64,000 nt of DNA from Candidatus Gastranaerophilales bacterium (lineage in GTDB: Bacteria > Cyanobacteriota > Vampirovibrionia > Gastranaerophilales > Gastranaerophilaceae): assembly GCA_905234865.1 (NCBI GenBank), contig CAJOJE010000007.1, positions 20,954-84,953 of the forward strand, in the 5' to 3' direction. Numbering within the stretch: the first letter of the stretch is position 1; every line of letters begins with the position of its first letter. The position numbers and the translations under genes are program-made. Under the pieces are notes generated by a model. That model searched no databases. It was not told the origin of the DNA and saw only the letters and a list, made by a program, of their open reading frames with translations. This document shows, in pieces, positions 25,227-33,671 of this stretch.

Positions 25227-26825
25227 ATGAAACAAATAGACTTGATGACAAAATTTAACAGAGGGCTGATTTTGGCTCTTGTCGAAAAAAATATTTTTGA
25301 AGCCGTCCAAACGTACAGGCAATATATTCAATACCTTAAAACGGGCGGATACGACGAAGAATTAAAACTCACAAAAGAAGTGTTTATGAAAAAATTGTTG
25401 GATTTTGTAGAGGATAAAAAAAACGAAGATAAACTCGATATGTTAATTCCTGCTTATCAAGAATTAATTAACGAATATCCCGACGATTATAAATTTTTGT
25501 TTGATTGTTCAAAATGTTTTAACAAACTGAAACAAGAAGATATTGAACTTGAACTTTTGGAACTTGCGGAAAAAAAGGCGCCTTCAAATCTCGATATCAA
25601 AAAAGATATCCTCGAGATTTTAAAAAAAAAAGAAAAAGGATTTGAAATGTTAAAAAGGGCGGAATTTATTCTTGAAAAAGAAAAACTCCCGAATAATTAC
25701 TGCCTTTTATCCGTTGCGAATAATCTCATATATGATGTTAATAACGATTTTGAATATTTCAAAAAAGCCGTTTCTAATATGGAAAATGCTTATAATCTTG
25801 ATAAATCGGAAAAGCTCTTTTTAAAAAACTTAATTGTGCTTTACACAAAAGGAAAGTACGATGACAAATTGAAAAAAGCGTGGGAAAAATATTTAGAGTT
25901 TCAAAACAATTGGAATAACGAGGATTATTTCGATTACGGTGCGTATTTAATCAGAAACGGTAATTTAAAAGAGGGCTTTAAACATTACGAAAAAAGGTTT
26001 TTCCATGAAAAACGCCCCGTTAAATATCCGATTAAAAATAAACCCTTTTATAAAGGGGAAATCATTAAGGATAAAACCCTTCTTGTTCATTACGAGCAGG
26101 GTTTAGGGGATATATTTTTATTTTCAAGGTTTTTGTTTAACTTAAAAGAAAGAGCGGGAAAAATTATTTTAAGAATGCCTAAAACCGTTCTTGAAATTTT
26201 AAAAAGGAGTTTTCCTTTTTGCGAAGTTTCCGATTTGAAAGAAAAGTTGCCCGAATTTGATTATCATCTTCCTTTAATGAGCGCTCCTTACGTTTTGGGA
26301 ATTGATAAAGACAGTTTAGGGGTAAAAAAAGGTTATCTTTTTTCAAACAAAGAAAAAACGGAAAAATTCAAAAAAGAAATTTTTAATACGGATAAATTTA
26401 AAATAGGTATTTCATACAAAGGAAATATCGTAGGGCTTCAAACAAGGAATATCCCCGTTGAAGAATTTAAGGCACTTTTAGATATAGATAAAGTTCAATT
26501 ATATTCACTTCAATTTGAAGAAAAAGAAGTCCCGAGCGGAATAATTAACTTGGCGCCGTACATTAAAGATTTTGACGATACGTCAAGTTTAATCGAAAAT
26601 ATGGATTTAATCGTTTCAATTGATAACTCGGTTATGAATTTAGCGGGCGCCATGGGTAAAAAAGTTTTTTGCCTTTTTAATTCGCTTCCCGAATACAGAT
26701 GGTTTGATTTAACGGGGGATGACGTTAAATGGTACGAAACGGTAAAGCCTTTTATTTGTGATAAACAGAATAACTGGGCTCCCGTAATCGAGAAAGTGAA
26801 ATTTGAAATTCAGGGTATGTTATGA
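25227..26825 (+). CDS. Helical-repeat (TPR-like) protein with GT9-type glycosyltransferase domain
   Basis: 532 residues. The first ~260 are helical and TPR-like (YQELINEYPDDYKFLFDCSK, LSVANNLIYDVNNDFEYFK). The C-terminal half resembles heptosyltransferase-type GT9 domains seen in TPR fusions: HYEQGLGDIFLFSRF, IGISYKGNIVG, VQLYSLQFEEKE, IKDFDDTSSLIENMDLIVS and SIDNSVMNLAGAMGKKVF. It probably transfers a sugar to a surface glycan or protein. The last 4 nt overlap trpD, so it is the first gene of the trp transcript, an odd partner for biosynthesis. There is no Shine-Dalgarno: the -10 box is 6 nt before the ATG. Confidence 0.72.
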   Translation: MKQIDLMTKFNRGLILALVEKNIFEAVQTYRQYIQYLKTGGYDEELKLTKEVFMKKLLDFVEDKKNEDKLDMLIPAYQELINEYPDDYKFLFDCSKCFNKLKQEDIELELLELAEKKAPSNLDIKKDILEILKKKEKGFEMLKRAEFILEKEKLPNNYCLLSVANNLIYDVNNDFEYFKKAVSNMENAYNLDKSEKLFLKNLIVLYTKGKYDDKLKKAWEKYLEFQNNWNNEDYFDYGAYLIRNGNLKEGFKHYEKRFFHEKRPVKYPIKNKPFYKGEIIKDKTLLVHYEQGLGDIFLFSRFLFNLKERAGKIILRMPKTVLEILKRSFPFCEVSDLKEKLPEFDYHLPLMSAPYVLGIDKDSLGVKKGYLFSNKEKTEKFKKEIFNTDKFKIGISYKGNIVGLQTRNIPVEEFKALLDIDKVQLYSLQFEEKEVPSGIINLAPYIKDFDDTSSLIENMDLIVSIDNSVMNLAGAMGKKVFCLFNSLPEYRWFDLTGDDVKWYETVKPFICDKQNNWAPVIEKVKFEIQGML

Positions 26826-27844
26826 TTAAAAAAGTATTGGAAAAACTTGTTAAATGTGAAAATCTTCAACCTTTTGAGGTTGAAGAAATCATGGATGAAA
26901 TTTTAAACAATAAAATAACCTCTGCGCAAACGGCAGCTTTTTTGACGGCTTTAAGAACGAAGGGGGAAACGATTGATGAAATAACCTCTTGTATTAAAGT
27001 CCTAAAAAAGTACGGGTTAAAACTTTCGCCTAATTTCAACGATGTAATTGATATTGTAGGAACGGGCGGAGATGGTGCAAATACGTTTAATATTTCAACC
27101 GCAGCCGCTTTTGTTGTATCATCGGGCGGTTTAACCGTTGCAAAACACGGTAACAGGGCGTTTTCTTCAAAATCGGGTGCGGCAGATATTTTAGAAGCAA
27201 TAGGAGCTAATATCAATTTAAACGTTGAACAAAACGAAACAATTTTAAAAAAGACGGGATTTTGTTTTATGTATGCGTCCAATTTCAGCCCTCTTATGAA
27301 AAATGTTGCACAGGTCAGAAAAGAACTTAAAATAAGAACCGTATTTAACTGTCTTGGGCCTTTAATTAACCCTTCGGGCGCAAAAACGCAATTAATAGGG
27401 GTATATTCAAAAGAATTGGTTGAACCCGTTGCGCACGTTATGAAAAATTTAGGCGTAAAAAGGGGTATTGCGCTTTTTGGCGAAGGGGGTCTTGATGAAG
27501 CGAGCATAACGTCAAAAACGTTTTATGCAAAATTAAAAAACGATAAGGTTGAAACGGGAACTTTCGAGCCTGAAGATTTTGGCTTAAAAAGAGCTGATAT
27601 TAAAGATATTCAAGGCGGAACCCCAAAGGAAAACGCTGAAATTATGAAAGGAATTTTTAAAAACGAAATAAAAAATTCCAAAAGAGACGTCGTTGTTTTA
27701 AATTCGGCGCTTGCGTTTTATATTGCAAACAAAGTAAAAACGATAAAAGAGGGAATCGAATTATCGAATAACCTTTTGGACAGCGGCGAAGTATACAAAA
27801 AAACGGTTCAATTTATAGAAAGTACAAATGAATATATTAGATAA
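26822..27844 (+). CDS. trpD: Anthranilate phosphoribosyltransferase
   Basis: 340 residues, standard length. It joins anthranilate to PRPP. Glycine-rich PRPP loop GTGGDGANTFNIST (residues ~80-93), KHGNRAFSSKSGAADILEA (anthranilate channel) and NCLGPLINP are all conserved, as is GLDEASI near residue 225. Start ATGA overlaps the GT9 gene stop; the end overlaps trpC by 17 nt. It is not fused to a TrpG glutaminase domain. Confidence 0.96.
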   Translation: MIKKVLEKLVKCENLQPFEVEEIMDEILNNKITSAQTAAFLTALRTKGETIDEITSCIKVLKKYGLKLSPNFNDVIDIVGTGGDGANTFNISTAAAFVVSSGGLTVAKHGNRAFSSKSGAADILEAIGANINLNVEQNETILKKTGFCFMYASNFSPLMKNVAQVRKELKIRTVFNCLGPLINPSGAKTQLIGVYSKELVEPVAHVMKNLGVKRGIALFGEGGLDEASITSKTFYAKLKNDKVETGTFEPEDFGLKRADIKDIQGGTPKENAEIMKGIFKNEIKNSKRDVVVLNSALAFYIANKVKTIKEGIELSNNLLDSGEVYKKTVQFIESTNEYIR

Positions 27845-28598
27845 AATTGTTGAAAAAACAAAATCAAGAGTTGAAAAACTTGATACCGAAATTCTTAAAA
27901 ATAAGGCGTACAATCTTGAAAAAGGTGATTTTCCTTTTTTTCGGGCATTATCAACAAAAGGGATAAAAATTATTGCGGAAATAAAAAAAGCGTCCCCTTC
28001 AAAAGGGTTAATAACAGAAAAATTTATTCCGAAAGATATTGCAAGAGAATATAAAAAAGCAAACGTAGATTGCATATCCGTTCTAACGGAGCCTTATTAT
28101 TTTCAAGGGGATAATTCTTATGTTGAAATTGTTAAAAAAGAATCAAATAAGCCCGTACTCAGGAAAGATTTTATAATTGACGAAGCGCAAATTTTTGAAG
28201 CAAAAGTAATAGGCGCAGATTGCATTTTATTAATCTGTGCAATTTTAGACGAAAAAAAATTAAAAAACTTTTTAAATTTAGCGCATTCATTAGGGCTAAA
28301 CGCATTGGTTGAAGCGCATGAGGAGAAAGAAGTTAAAATTGCCGTAAATTCGGGCGCAAAAATTATCGGGGTTAATAACAGAAATTTGAAAAATTTTGAA
28401 GTTGATTTTTCAAATTCTTTGAATTTAAGAAAACTCGTTCCAAATGACATAATTTTTGTATCGGAATCGGGAATAAAAAACCGAGAGGATATTTTAATTT
28501 TGGAAAAATCAAACGTGAATGCCGTTTTAATCGGAGAAACTTTTATGAGGGCAAGTGATAAAGTATTTGAAATTAAAAAATTAAGAGGCGAAATTTGA
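27828..28598 (+). CDS. trpC: Indole-3-glycerol-phosphate synthase
   Basis: 256 residues of a (beta/alpha)8 barrel. EIKKASPSKG carries the catalytic Lys of strand 1, followed by VLTEPYYFQGDN, VLRKDFIIDEAQIFEA with the second catalytic Lys, EAHEEKEV, IGVNNRNLKNFEVD and VSESGIKNREDI. It closes the ring of CdRP to form indole glycerol phosphate. Monofunctional (not fused to trpF). Start inside trpD (17-nt overlap), 4-nt overlap with trpF. Confidence 0.96.
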   Translation: MNILDKIVEKTKSRVEKLDTEILKNKAYNLEKGDFPFFRALSTKGIKIIAEIKKASPSKGLITEKFIPKDIAREYKKANVDCISVLTEPYYFQGDNSYVEIVKKESNKPVLRKDFIIDEAQIFEAKVIGADCILLICAILDEKKLKNFLNLAHSLGLNALVEAHEEKEVKIAVNSGAKIIGVNNRNLKNFEVDFSNSLNLRKLVPNDIIFVSESGIKNREDILILEKSNVNAVLIGETFMRASDKVFEIKKLRGEI

Positions 28599-29191
28599 AA
28601 ATAAAAATATGCGGAATAAAAAACGAAGCGGAAGTAAAAATTATAAACGAAACAAAGCCTGATTTTGCAGGGTTTATTTTTGCACCGTCAAAAAGATTTG
28701 TTGATTTTGAATATGCAAAAAAAATATGTGCAAAGGTTAATCCCGAAATTAAAAAAGTAGGGGTTTTTGTTGAAAAAACGGCGAATGAAATTTTAAATTA
28801 TAAAAATATCGTTGATATAATTCAACTCCATGGCGATTATACCGAAAATGACGTAGAATGTCTGAAAAAAGAAGGTTTTGAAGTTATAAAAGTTATAAAG
28901 GTAAAAGAAGAAATTTATAATATAGAAACAAAAGCCGACTATCTTCTTTTTGATACTTATTCTCCTTTTGTATCGGGCGGTTTGGGGAAAACCTTTAATT
29001 GGGATATTAAAATAAAAACAAAAACTCCGTATTTTATTGCAGGCGGCATAAATCAAGAAAACATTATTAAAATGTATGAAAAATTCAAGCCCTATGGGGC
29101 GGATGTGTCGTCCGGAGCGGAAGAAAACGGATTTAAGACAAAAGAAAAAGTTAGCTGTATAATAAATACGGTAAGAAGGATAAATTTATGA
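28595..29191 (+). CDS. trpF: Phosphoribosylanthranilate isomerase
   Basis: 198 residues, small TIM barrel. [11 protein letters not shown] holds the catalytic Cys general base, followed by [39 protein letters not shown] with the catalytic Asp, [10 protein letters not shown] and AGGINQEN. It converts phosphoribosylanthranilate to CdRP. Translationally coupled to trpC and trpB by ATGA-type overlaps of 4 nt. Confidence 0.95.
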   Translation: MKIKICGIKNEAEVKIINETKPDFAGFIFAPSKRFVDFEYAKKICAKVNPEIKKVGVFVEKTANEILNYKNIVDIIQLHGDYTENDVECLKKEGFEVIKVIKVKEEIYNIETKADYLLFDTYSPFVSGGLGKTFNWDIKIKTKTPYFIAGGINQENIIKMYEKFKPYGADVSSGAEENGFKTKEKVSCIINTVRRINL

Positions 29192-30372
29192 CAAAAGGAA
29201 AATACGGCGAATTTGGCGGACAATATATCCCCGAAACGCTAATGAATGAAATTATAAATCTTGAAAATTCCTATGATTTTTATAAAAATGACGAAAAATT
29301 CAAAACAGAACTTGATTTTTTATTGAAAAATTATGCAAATCGTCCCTCGTTGTTGTATTTTGCAAAAAATATGACAAAGGATTTAAACGGTGCGAAAGTC
29401 TACTTGAAAAGGGAAGACTTAAACCATACGGGTTCTCATAAAATTAATAACGTTCTGGGGCAGGTTTTGCTTGCAAAATATATGGGAAAAACAAGAGTAA
29501 TAGCGGAAACGGGCGCAGGACAGCATGGGGTTGCAACGGCAACGGCGGCGGCTCTTTTGGGGTTGGAGTGCGTTGTTTTTATGGGCGAAGAAGATATAAA
29601 AAGACAAGCCTTAAACGTTTACAGAATGGAGCTTTTAGGAGCAAAAGTTCAATCGGTTAAAACGGGAACGGGAACGCTGAAAGATGCCGTATCGGAAGCT
29701 ATGAGAGAATGGTCAAAAAGAGTTGACGATACTTTGTATGTTTTAGGCTCTGTTATGGGTCCTCATCCTTATCCTATGATTGTAAGAGATTTTCAAAGCA
29801 TTATAAGTAAAGAAGCAAGAGAAGAAATTTTGCTTATGGAAAATAAACTTCCGCATTCGGTTATAGCCTGTGTCGGGGGCGGCTCTAACGCTATGGGAAT
29901 GTTTTATAATTTTATTCCCGATAAAGAAGTTGAATTAATAGGCTGTGAAGCGGCAGGGCTTGGGGTTGATACGGATAAACATGCGGCAAGCATTACAAAA
30001 GGAAGCATCGGCATTTTCCATGGAATGAAATCCATATTTTGTCAGGATGAATACGGGCAAATAGCTCCGGTTTATTCAATTTCGGCAGGTTTGGACTACC
30101 CCGGTATCGGTCCTGAACATGCTTATCTTGCGCAGACAAAAAGGGCAAAATATGTTCCCGTTAAAGATGATGAAGCGGTGTATGCTTTTGAATATCTTGC
30201 AAAAACCGAAGGAATAATTTGTGCGATAGAAAGTGCGCATGCGGTTTATGTCGGAATGGAAAAAGCTAAAAGTTTAAATCCGGATGAAAGTATTATAATT
30301 TGTTTATCAGGCAGGGGCGACAAAGACGTTAAAGCAATCGCCAAATATAAAGGCAGGGAAATTCATGACTAA
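29188..30372 (+). CDS. trpB: Tryptophan synthase beta chain
   Basis: 394 residues. PLP enzyme that condenses indole with serine. [11 protein letters not shown] at the N-terminus, [15 protein letters not shown] with the PLP Lys, AETGAGQHG with the catalytic Glu, [10 protein letters not shown] (phosphate-binding loop), EHAYL and CLSGRGDKD are all present. It is the TrpB1 type that pairs with TrpA. Coupled to trpF (4-nt overlap) and trpA (8-nt overlap). Confidence 0.97.
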   Translation: MTKGKYGEFGGQYIPETLMNEIINLENSYDFYKNDEKFKTELDFLLKNYANRPSLLYFAKNMTKDLNGAKVYLKREDLNHTGSHKINNVLGQVLLAKYMGKTRVIAETGAGQHGVATATAAALLGLECVVFMGEEDIKRQALNVYRMELLGAKVQSVKTGTGTLKDAVSEAMREWSKRVDDTLYVLGSVMGPHPYPMIVRDFQSIISKEAREEILLMENKLPHSVIACVGGGSNAMGMFYNFIPDKEVELIGCEAAGLGVDTDKHAASITKGSIGIFHGMKSIFCQDEYGQIAPVYSISAGLDYPGIGPEHAYLAQTKRAKYVPVKDDEAVYAFEYLAKTEGIICAIESAHAVYVGMEKAKSLNPDESIIICLSGRGDKDVKAIAKYKGREIHD

Positions 30373-31147
30373 TTCTTATTTTGATAACAACGTATTTAAT
30401 AAAGGAAAAGCGTTTATACCGTTCATTACCGCAGGTTATCCCACGCTTGAAGATACGGAGAGATTTATTTTAAAAATGGAGGAAGCGGGAGCGGATTTAA
30501 TCGAAATCGGCATTCCGTTTTCTGACCCGATTGCGGAAGGTCCCGTCATTCAGCATGCAAGCACAATGGCGCTAAAGGCAGGAACAACGCTTGATAAAAT
30601 TTTTGATATGGTAAAAAAAGTAAGGGAGAAATCTCAAGTTCCTCTTGTTTTTATGACTTATATTAATCCTATTTTTAAATACGGATGTGAAAAATTTTAT
30701 GCAAAATGCAATGAATTGAACATTAGAGGAACAATTTTGCCCGATGTTCCTTTTGAAGAAAAAAAAGAATTTGAGGATGTTGCAAAATTATACGATGTGG
30801 ATATTATTTCTCTTGTTACTCCCGCTTCAAATAACAGGATAAGAAAAATTGCGGAAGCTTCAAGAGGGTTTATTTACGTTGTTTCTTCAATGGGGGTCAC
30901 AGGCACCAGAGATGAAATAACGACCGATTTGGGTGCTATTGATGAAATAATAAGAAAAACAACGATTACAAAAACCGCAATAGGGTTTGGAATTAATACT
31001 TTAGCCCAAGCAAAAGAAATTTCAAAACATTCCGACGGTATAATTGTAGGCTCTGCCATTATTAAAATTATTGATAAATACGGCTCAAATTCGGATGAAC
31101 AAATTTTTGATTTTGTTCAAAGCATGAAAAAAGCTATAAATTCTTAA
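30365..31147 (+). CDS. trpA: Tryptophan synthase alpha chain
   Basis: 260 residues, TIM barrel. It cleaves indole glycerol phosphate and channels indole to Trp[32 protein letters not shown] with the catalytic Glu, ILPDVPFEE with the catalytic Asp, [10 protein letters not shown] and [10 protein letters not shown] are visible. Last gene of the trpDCFBA run; trpE and trpG are not in the window. Its final 4 nt overlap the convergent LuxR-type gene, and no terminator lies directly after it. Confidence 0.97.
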   Translation: MTNSYFDNNVFNKGKAFIPFITAGYPTLEDTERFILKMEEAGADLIEIGIPFSDPIAEGPVIQHASTMALKAGTTLDKIFDMVKKVREKSQVPLVFMTYINPIFKYGCEKFYAKCNELNIRGTILPDVPFEEKKEFEDVAKLYDVDIISLVTPASNNRIRKIAEASRGFIYVVSSMGVTGTRDEITTDLGAIDEIIRKTTITKTAIGFGINTLAQAKEISKHSDGIIVGSAIIKIIDKYGSNSDEQIFDFVQSMKKAINS

Positions 31148-31341
31148 ACGACACCCTCTTTTATCGCTTTAATTGCCGCCTGTATTCTGTTTTCAACGCA
31201 CATTTTATCTAAAATTGCGGATATGTGGGCTTTTGTCGTGTCAACAACAACGCTCAATTTTTTTGAAATTTCATTATTCGTATAACCCAAGGTAAGAAGT
31301 TCTAAAACCTCTTTTTCTCTTTCTGACAAATTATATGTCAT
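31144..31341 (-). CDS. Stand-alone LuxR/GerE-type helix-turn-helix protein
   Basis: 65 residues that form only a LuxR-type DNA-binding domain: LSEREKEVLELLTLGYTNNE, ISKKLSVVVDTTKAHISAIL and DKMCVENRIQAAIKAI match the four-helix GerE fold with its recognition helix. It has no receiver or ligand domain, so it resembles small GerE-like regulators that dimerise on DNA. GAGGAAG lies before the ATG. Convergent with trpA and overlapping its end by 4 nt; trpA read-through would be antisense to it. Confidence 0.85.
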   Translation of the reverse strand: MTYNLSEREKEVLELLTLGYTNNEISKKLSVVVDTTKAHISAILDKMCVENRIQAAIKAIKEGVV

Positions 31342-31517
31342 TTTTAACTTCCTCTTTTGACTTTTTATATATTTTATAATTTGGTTTTAGATTTGTATAT
31401 TCCCCAAAGGATTAATATAACCTTTAAAATCCTTTAGCAGTGCGGGTATAACACATATATTAAGAATTATTAAGTTAAAAGTATATAAAAAAGCAATATT
31501 TTTGTTATATTGAACTT

Positions 31518-31700
31518 TATATAAGTACAAGAGAGAAAAAGAGAGAAAGCCAAAAAACCACATATAAAGAGAAGAAAAAGAGAAGAAAACCACAAAACAC
31601 GAGAGAAAAAAAGAGAGAAAAAAGAGAGAAAACACTAACTGCAAAAGAGGAACAAAACCAAAATTTAACTCCCGAACTTAAATTAAAGTCGGGATTTTTT
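31518..31700 (+). ncRNA. Candidate non-coding RNA: purine-rich repeat tract ending in a terminator
   Basis: The 371-nt gap 31342-31712 has no credible gene. From about 31531 to 31655 the plus strand is almost only A and G, built from repeated GAGAGAAA and AGAGAAGAAAA blocks with two ACCACA interruptions, and it ends in an intrinsic terminator oriented for the plus strand. TATATA/TATAAG boxes at 31518-31525 could be a -10, but no good -35 is visible. It may be an independent RNA or the 3' end of the trp transcript. The part 31342-31517 is A+T-rich with only the LuxR-gene promoter region. Confidence 0.3.
31670..31700 (+). terminator. Intrinsic terminator after the purine-rich tract
   Basis: Stem TCCCGA-a-CTT / AAG-TCGGGA (one bulged A, 6-nt loop) followed by six T and ATTTTTT. 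The T-run is on the plus strand, so it is not the terminator of the GGDEF gene on the other strand. Confidence 0.75.
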
Positions 31701-31712
31701 ATTTTTTAACGG

Positions 31713-33314
31713 TTACTGTACGGAATTTTTATCAACAACCGTAAAACCGTCTTTTTCGTAAATCGTAACGATATTTTTTCCATGGCGCTTTGAATAATAA
31801 AGCGCTTCGTCCGCCGTTCCGATTAATTCTCGAACATCACTGCCGTCCATCGGGAATTGGCTTATTCCCGTTGAAATGGTTGCGCCTATTTCCCTGCCGT
31901 CATTTGTCGTAACTTTAATTTTTTCAACGTTTCTTCTCAATCTTTCGGCAATAATTCCCGCTCCTTGCTTTGTGGTTTCGGGCAGTAAAACAACAAATTC
32001 TTCCCCGCCGTATCTTGCCGCAACGTCAATTTTTCTTACGGTAGATAAAATTTGAGTGGAAACTTCTCTTAAAATCTGATCGCCGTTCAAGTGACCGTAT
32101 GTATCGTTTATGAGCTTAAAATCATCAATATCAATCATTAAAATAGACATATTGTGTTTATACCTTGAACAGCGTCTTACTTCGTTTTCCAATAAAGTCA
32201 TAAAATGTCTGTTTATGTATAATTTTGTAAGTCCGTCTTTTGTTGCAAGTTCGTACAATTTGGCGTTATCAATCGCTATTGCGGCTTGGTTTGCAAGAGA
32301 GGTCATAAACTCTAAATCTTTTTGATTAAAGAGCATATTATTTTTTTTGTTTGAAATATTGATAACTCCGATTGCTTCACCTTTTGCGATTAAAGGAACG
32401 CAAAGAAGCGATTGAACATTTGTCATTGAGCTTTTTGTAACAAATCTCGGGTCGTTTACTCCCAAATTTGTAATAATTGCTTTTCTTTCAAGAAAGACCG
32501 TTCCTGCGATACCTTCTCCGACTTTAATTTTTGAACATTGAAACAATCCGTTATTGATATTTTCTTCCGTTCTTCTGTCATTCAAGCCGAAAACAACTTT
32601 AATCTGTAAAGTATTTGTCGAATAATCATACAGCATTAAAGAGCCTTTTTCCGCTTGAAGGATATCAATTGCTTTCGATAAAATTACCTGCAAAAGCCTT
32701 TTAAGGTCATCTATAAAATTAACTGCCTGAGAAATATTATACAAAATTGAAACATTGTACAAAGATTGCTGTAAATCTTCCAGTTTTTTGTTTTTATCTT
32801 TTTCGCTCAAAAGTTTAATTATAACCGGTTCAATATATTGAAAAACCCGATTGATAAATTTTAATTTGCTTTCAATGTTTTCATCTTCAATATCGTTTCC
32901 GATGAAACAAAAACAAACAGGGAGCTTCTTTTGATAATTTGCAAAAACTTTCAAGTATGCAATGTTAAAATCTTTTAAACCCGCTTGTTGTAAAAGTCCT
33001 TCGTATAATTTTGTGTTGTCGTTGTTTTCTATTTTTACGATATTTTCAAAATCAAGAACCGAAAAAAGTGCTTCGTTCTCATATTCAAAAAACTTATCAA
33101 CGTAAGGCACGTCGCTTGTTTGAATGTTTTTGAATATATTTTTTTCAAAAGTAAAAAAGTGAATATTTCTTCCGTTCATATCAACGGACAGAAAATCTGT
33201 TATTTTTGTTATTAAATCTTCAATACTGATTGCATTATTGGCAATAGCGCTTACTTCAAACATTCTGTTTAATTCAAAAAGCGAACTTTCTATTGAAGCA
33301 ATTTTGTCGGTCAT
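31713..33314 (-). CDS. GAF-domain diguanylate cyclase (GGDEF)
   Basis: 533 residues from the ATG at 33314. An N-terminal region of unknown fold (~1-180) is followed by a coiled coil, a GAF domain (~200-350: ILQAEKGSLMLYDYSTNTLQ, KVGEGIAGTVFLERKAIITN, VPLIAKGEAIGVINISN) and a GGDEF domain (TKDGLTKLYINRHF, DIDDFKLINDTYGH, RYGGEEFVVLLPET). The active-site GGEEF is intact and RKID upstream is a complete RxxD inhibitory site, so it should make c-di-GMP with product feedback. It is cytosolic with no EAL domain. A longer frame runs to 33425 but would overlap divergent ylxR; a TATAAT 6 nt before this ATG supports the start chosen. Confidence 0.9.
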   Translation of the reverse strand: MTDKIASIESSLFELNRMFEVSAIANNAISIEDLITKITDFLSVDMNGRNIHFFTFEKNIFKNIQTSDVPYVDKFFEYENEALFSVLDFENIVKIENNDNTKLYEGLLQQAGLKDFNIAYLKVFANYQKKLPVCFCFIGNDIEDENIESKLKFINRVFQYIEPVIIKLLSEKDKNKKLEDLQQSLYNVSILYNISQAVNFIDDLKRLLQVILSKAIDILQAEKGSLMLYDYSTNTLQIKVVFGLNDRRTEENINNGLFQCSKIKVGEGIAGTVFLERKAIITNLGVNDPRFVTKSSMTNVQSLLCVPLIAKGEAIGVINISNKKNNMLFNQKDLEFMTSLANQAAIAIDNAKLYELATKDGLTKLYINRHFMTLLENEVRRCSRYKHNMSILMIDIDDFKLINDTYGHLNGDQILREVSTQILSTVRKIDVAARYGGEEFVVLLPETTKQGAGIIAERLRRNVEKIKVTTNDGREIGATISTGISQFPMDGSDVRELIGTADEALYYSKRHGKNIVTIYEKDGFTVVDKNSVQ

Positions 33315-33320
33315 TGTTAA

Positions 33321-33326
33321 ATTATA
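33321..33326 (-). promoter_or_regulatory. -10 box giving a leaderless GGDEF transcript
   Basis: TATAAT on the minus strand, then TTAACA (6 nt) and the ATG at 33314. Confidence 0.6.
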
Positions 33327-33401
33327 CTCTTTTACTTGCACTATATCGGTATTATAAAGTATTATTGGAATAAAGACAACTGATGAATATACATAATTCG
33401 T

Positions 33402-33671
33402 ATGAAAAATGAAGTTATAAGACAATGCAGAGCATGCAGGACATTAAAAAACAGGAACGATTTAATAAAAATCACCTTGAAAGATAATGAATTATACATA
33501 AACCCTCCTTCCGATACGGTCGGAAGAAGTGTTTATGTATGTAAAAATAAAGACTGTATAAATTCATTCATTAAATCAAAAGGCATTAAAAAAGGCTTAA
33601 AATTTAATGATGAGGCTAAAATCGAAAAAATTAGCCGACAGCTTCAAGAAGCGCTCCATGGAATTCAATAG
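33402..33671 (+). CDS. ylxR: YlxR-family (DUF448) RNA-binding protein
   Basis: 89 residues: CRACRTLKNRNDLIKI, then GRSVYVCKNKDCINSFIKS and a basic C-terminal helix. This is the YlxR fold (a small nucleic-acid-binding protein, normally encoded between nusA and infB). Here it stands alone, divergent from the GGDEF gene, and its last 41 nt overlap the 3' end of the convergent kinase-like gene. A TATACA-type -10 lies within 10 nt of the ATG and no Shine-Dalgarno is seen. Confidence 0.85.
   Translation: MKNEVIRQCRACRTLKNRNDLIKITLKDNELYINPPSDTVGRSVYVCKNKDCINSFIKSKGIKKGLKFNDEAKIEKISRQLQEALHGIQ

Noticed and set aside
26866..27507. 213-residue minus-strand ORF opposite trpD
   Set aside because: Shadow of trpD: same-phase complement with no start signal; trpD has all family motifs.
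31387..31644. 85-residue hydrophobic ORF on the minus strand
   Set aside because: It is the complement of the A/G-rich tract, which translates to Phe/Ser/Leu runs in any frame; no Shine-Dalgarno and its composition is not that of a real membrane protein.
33315..33425. N-terminal extension of the GGDEF protein
   Set aside because: It would overlap the divergent ylxR start; a TATAAT sits 6 nt before the internal ATG.
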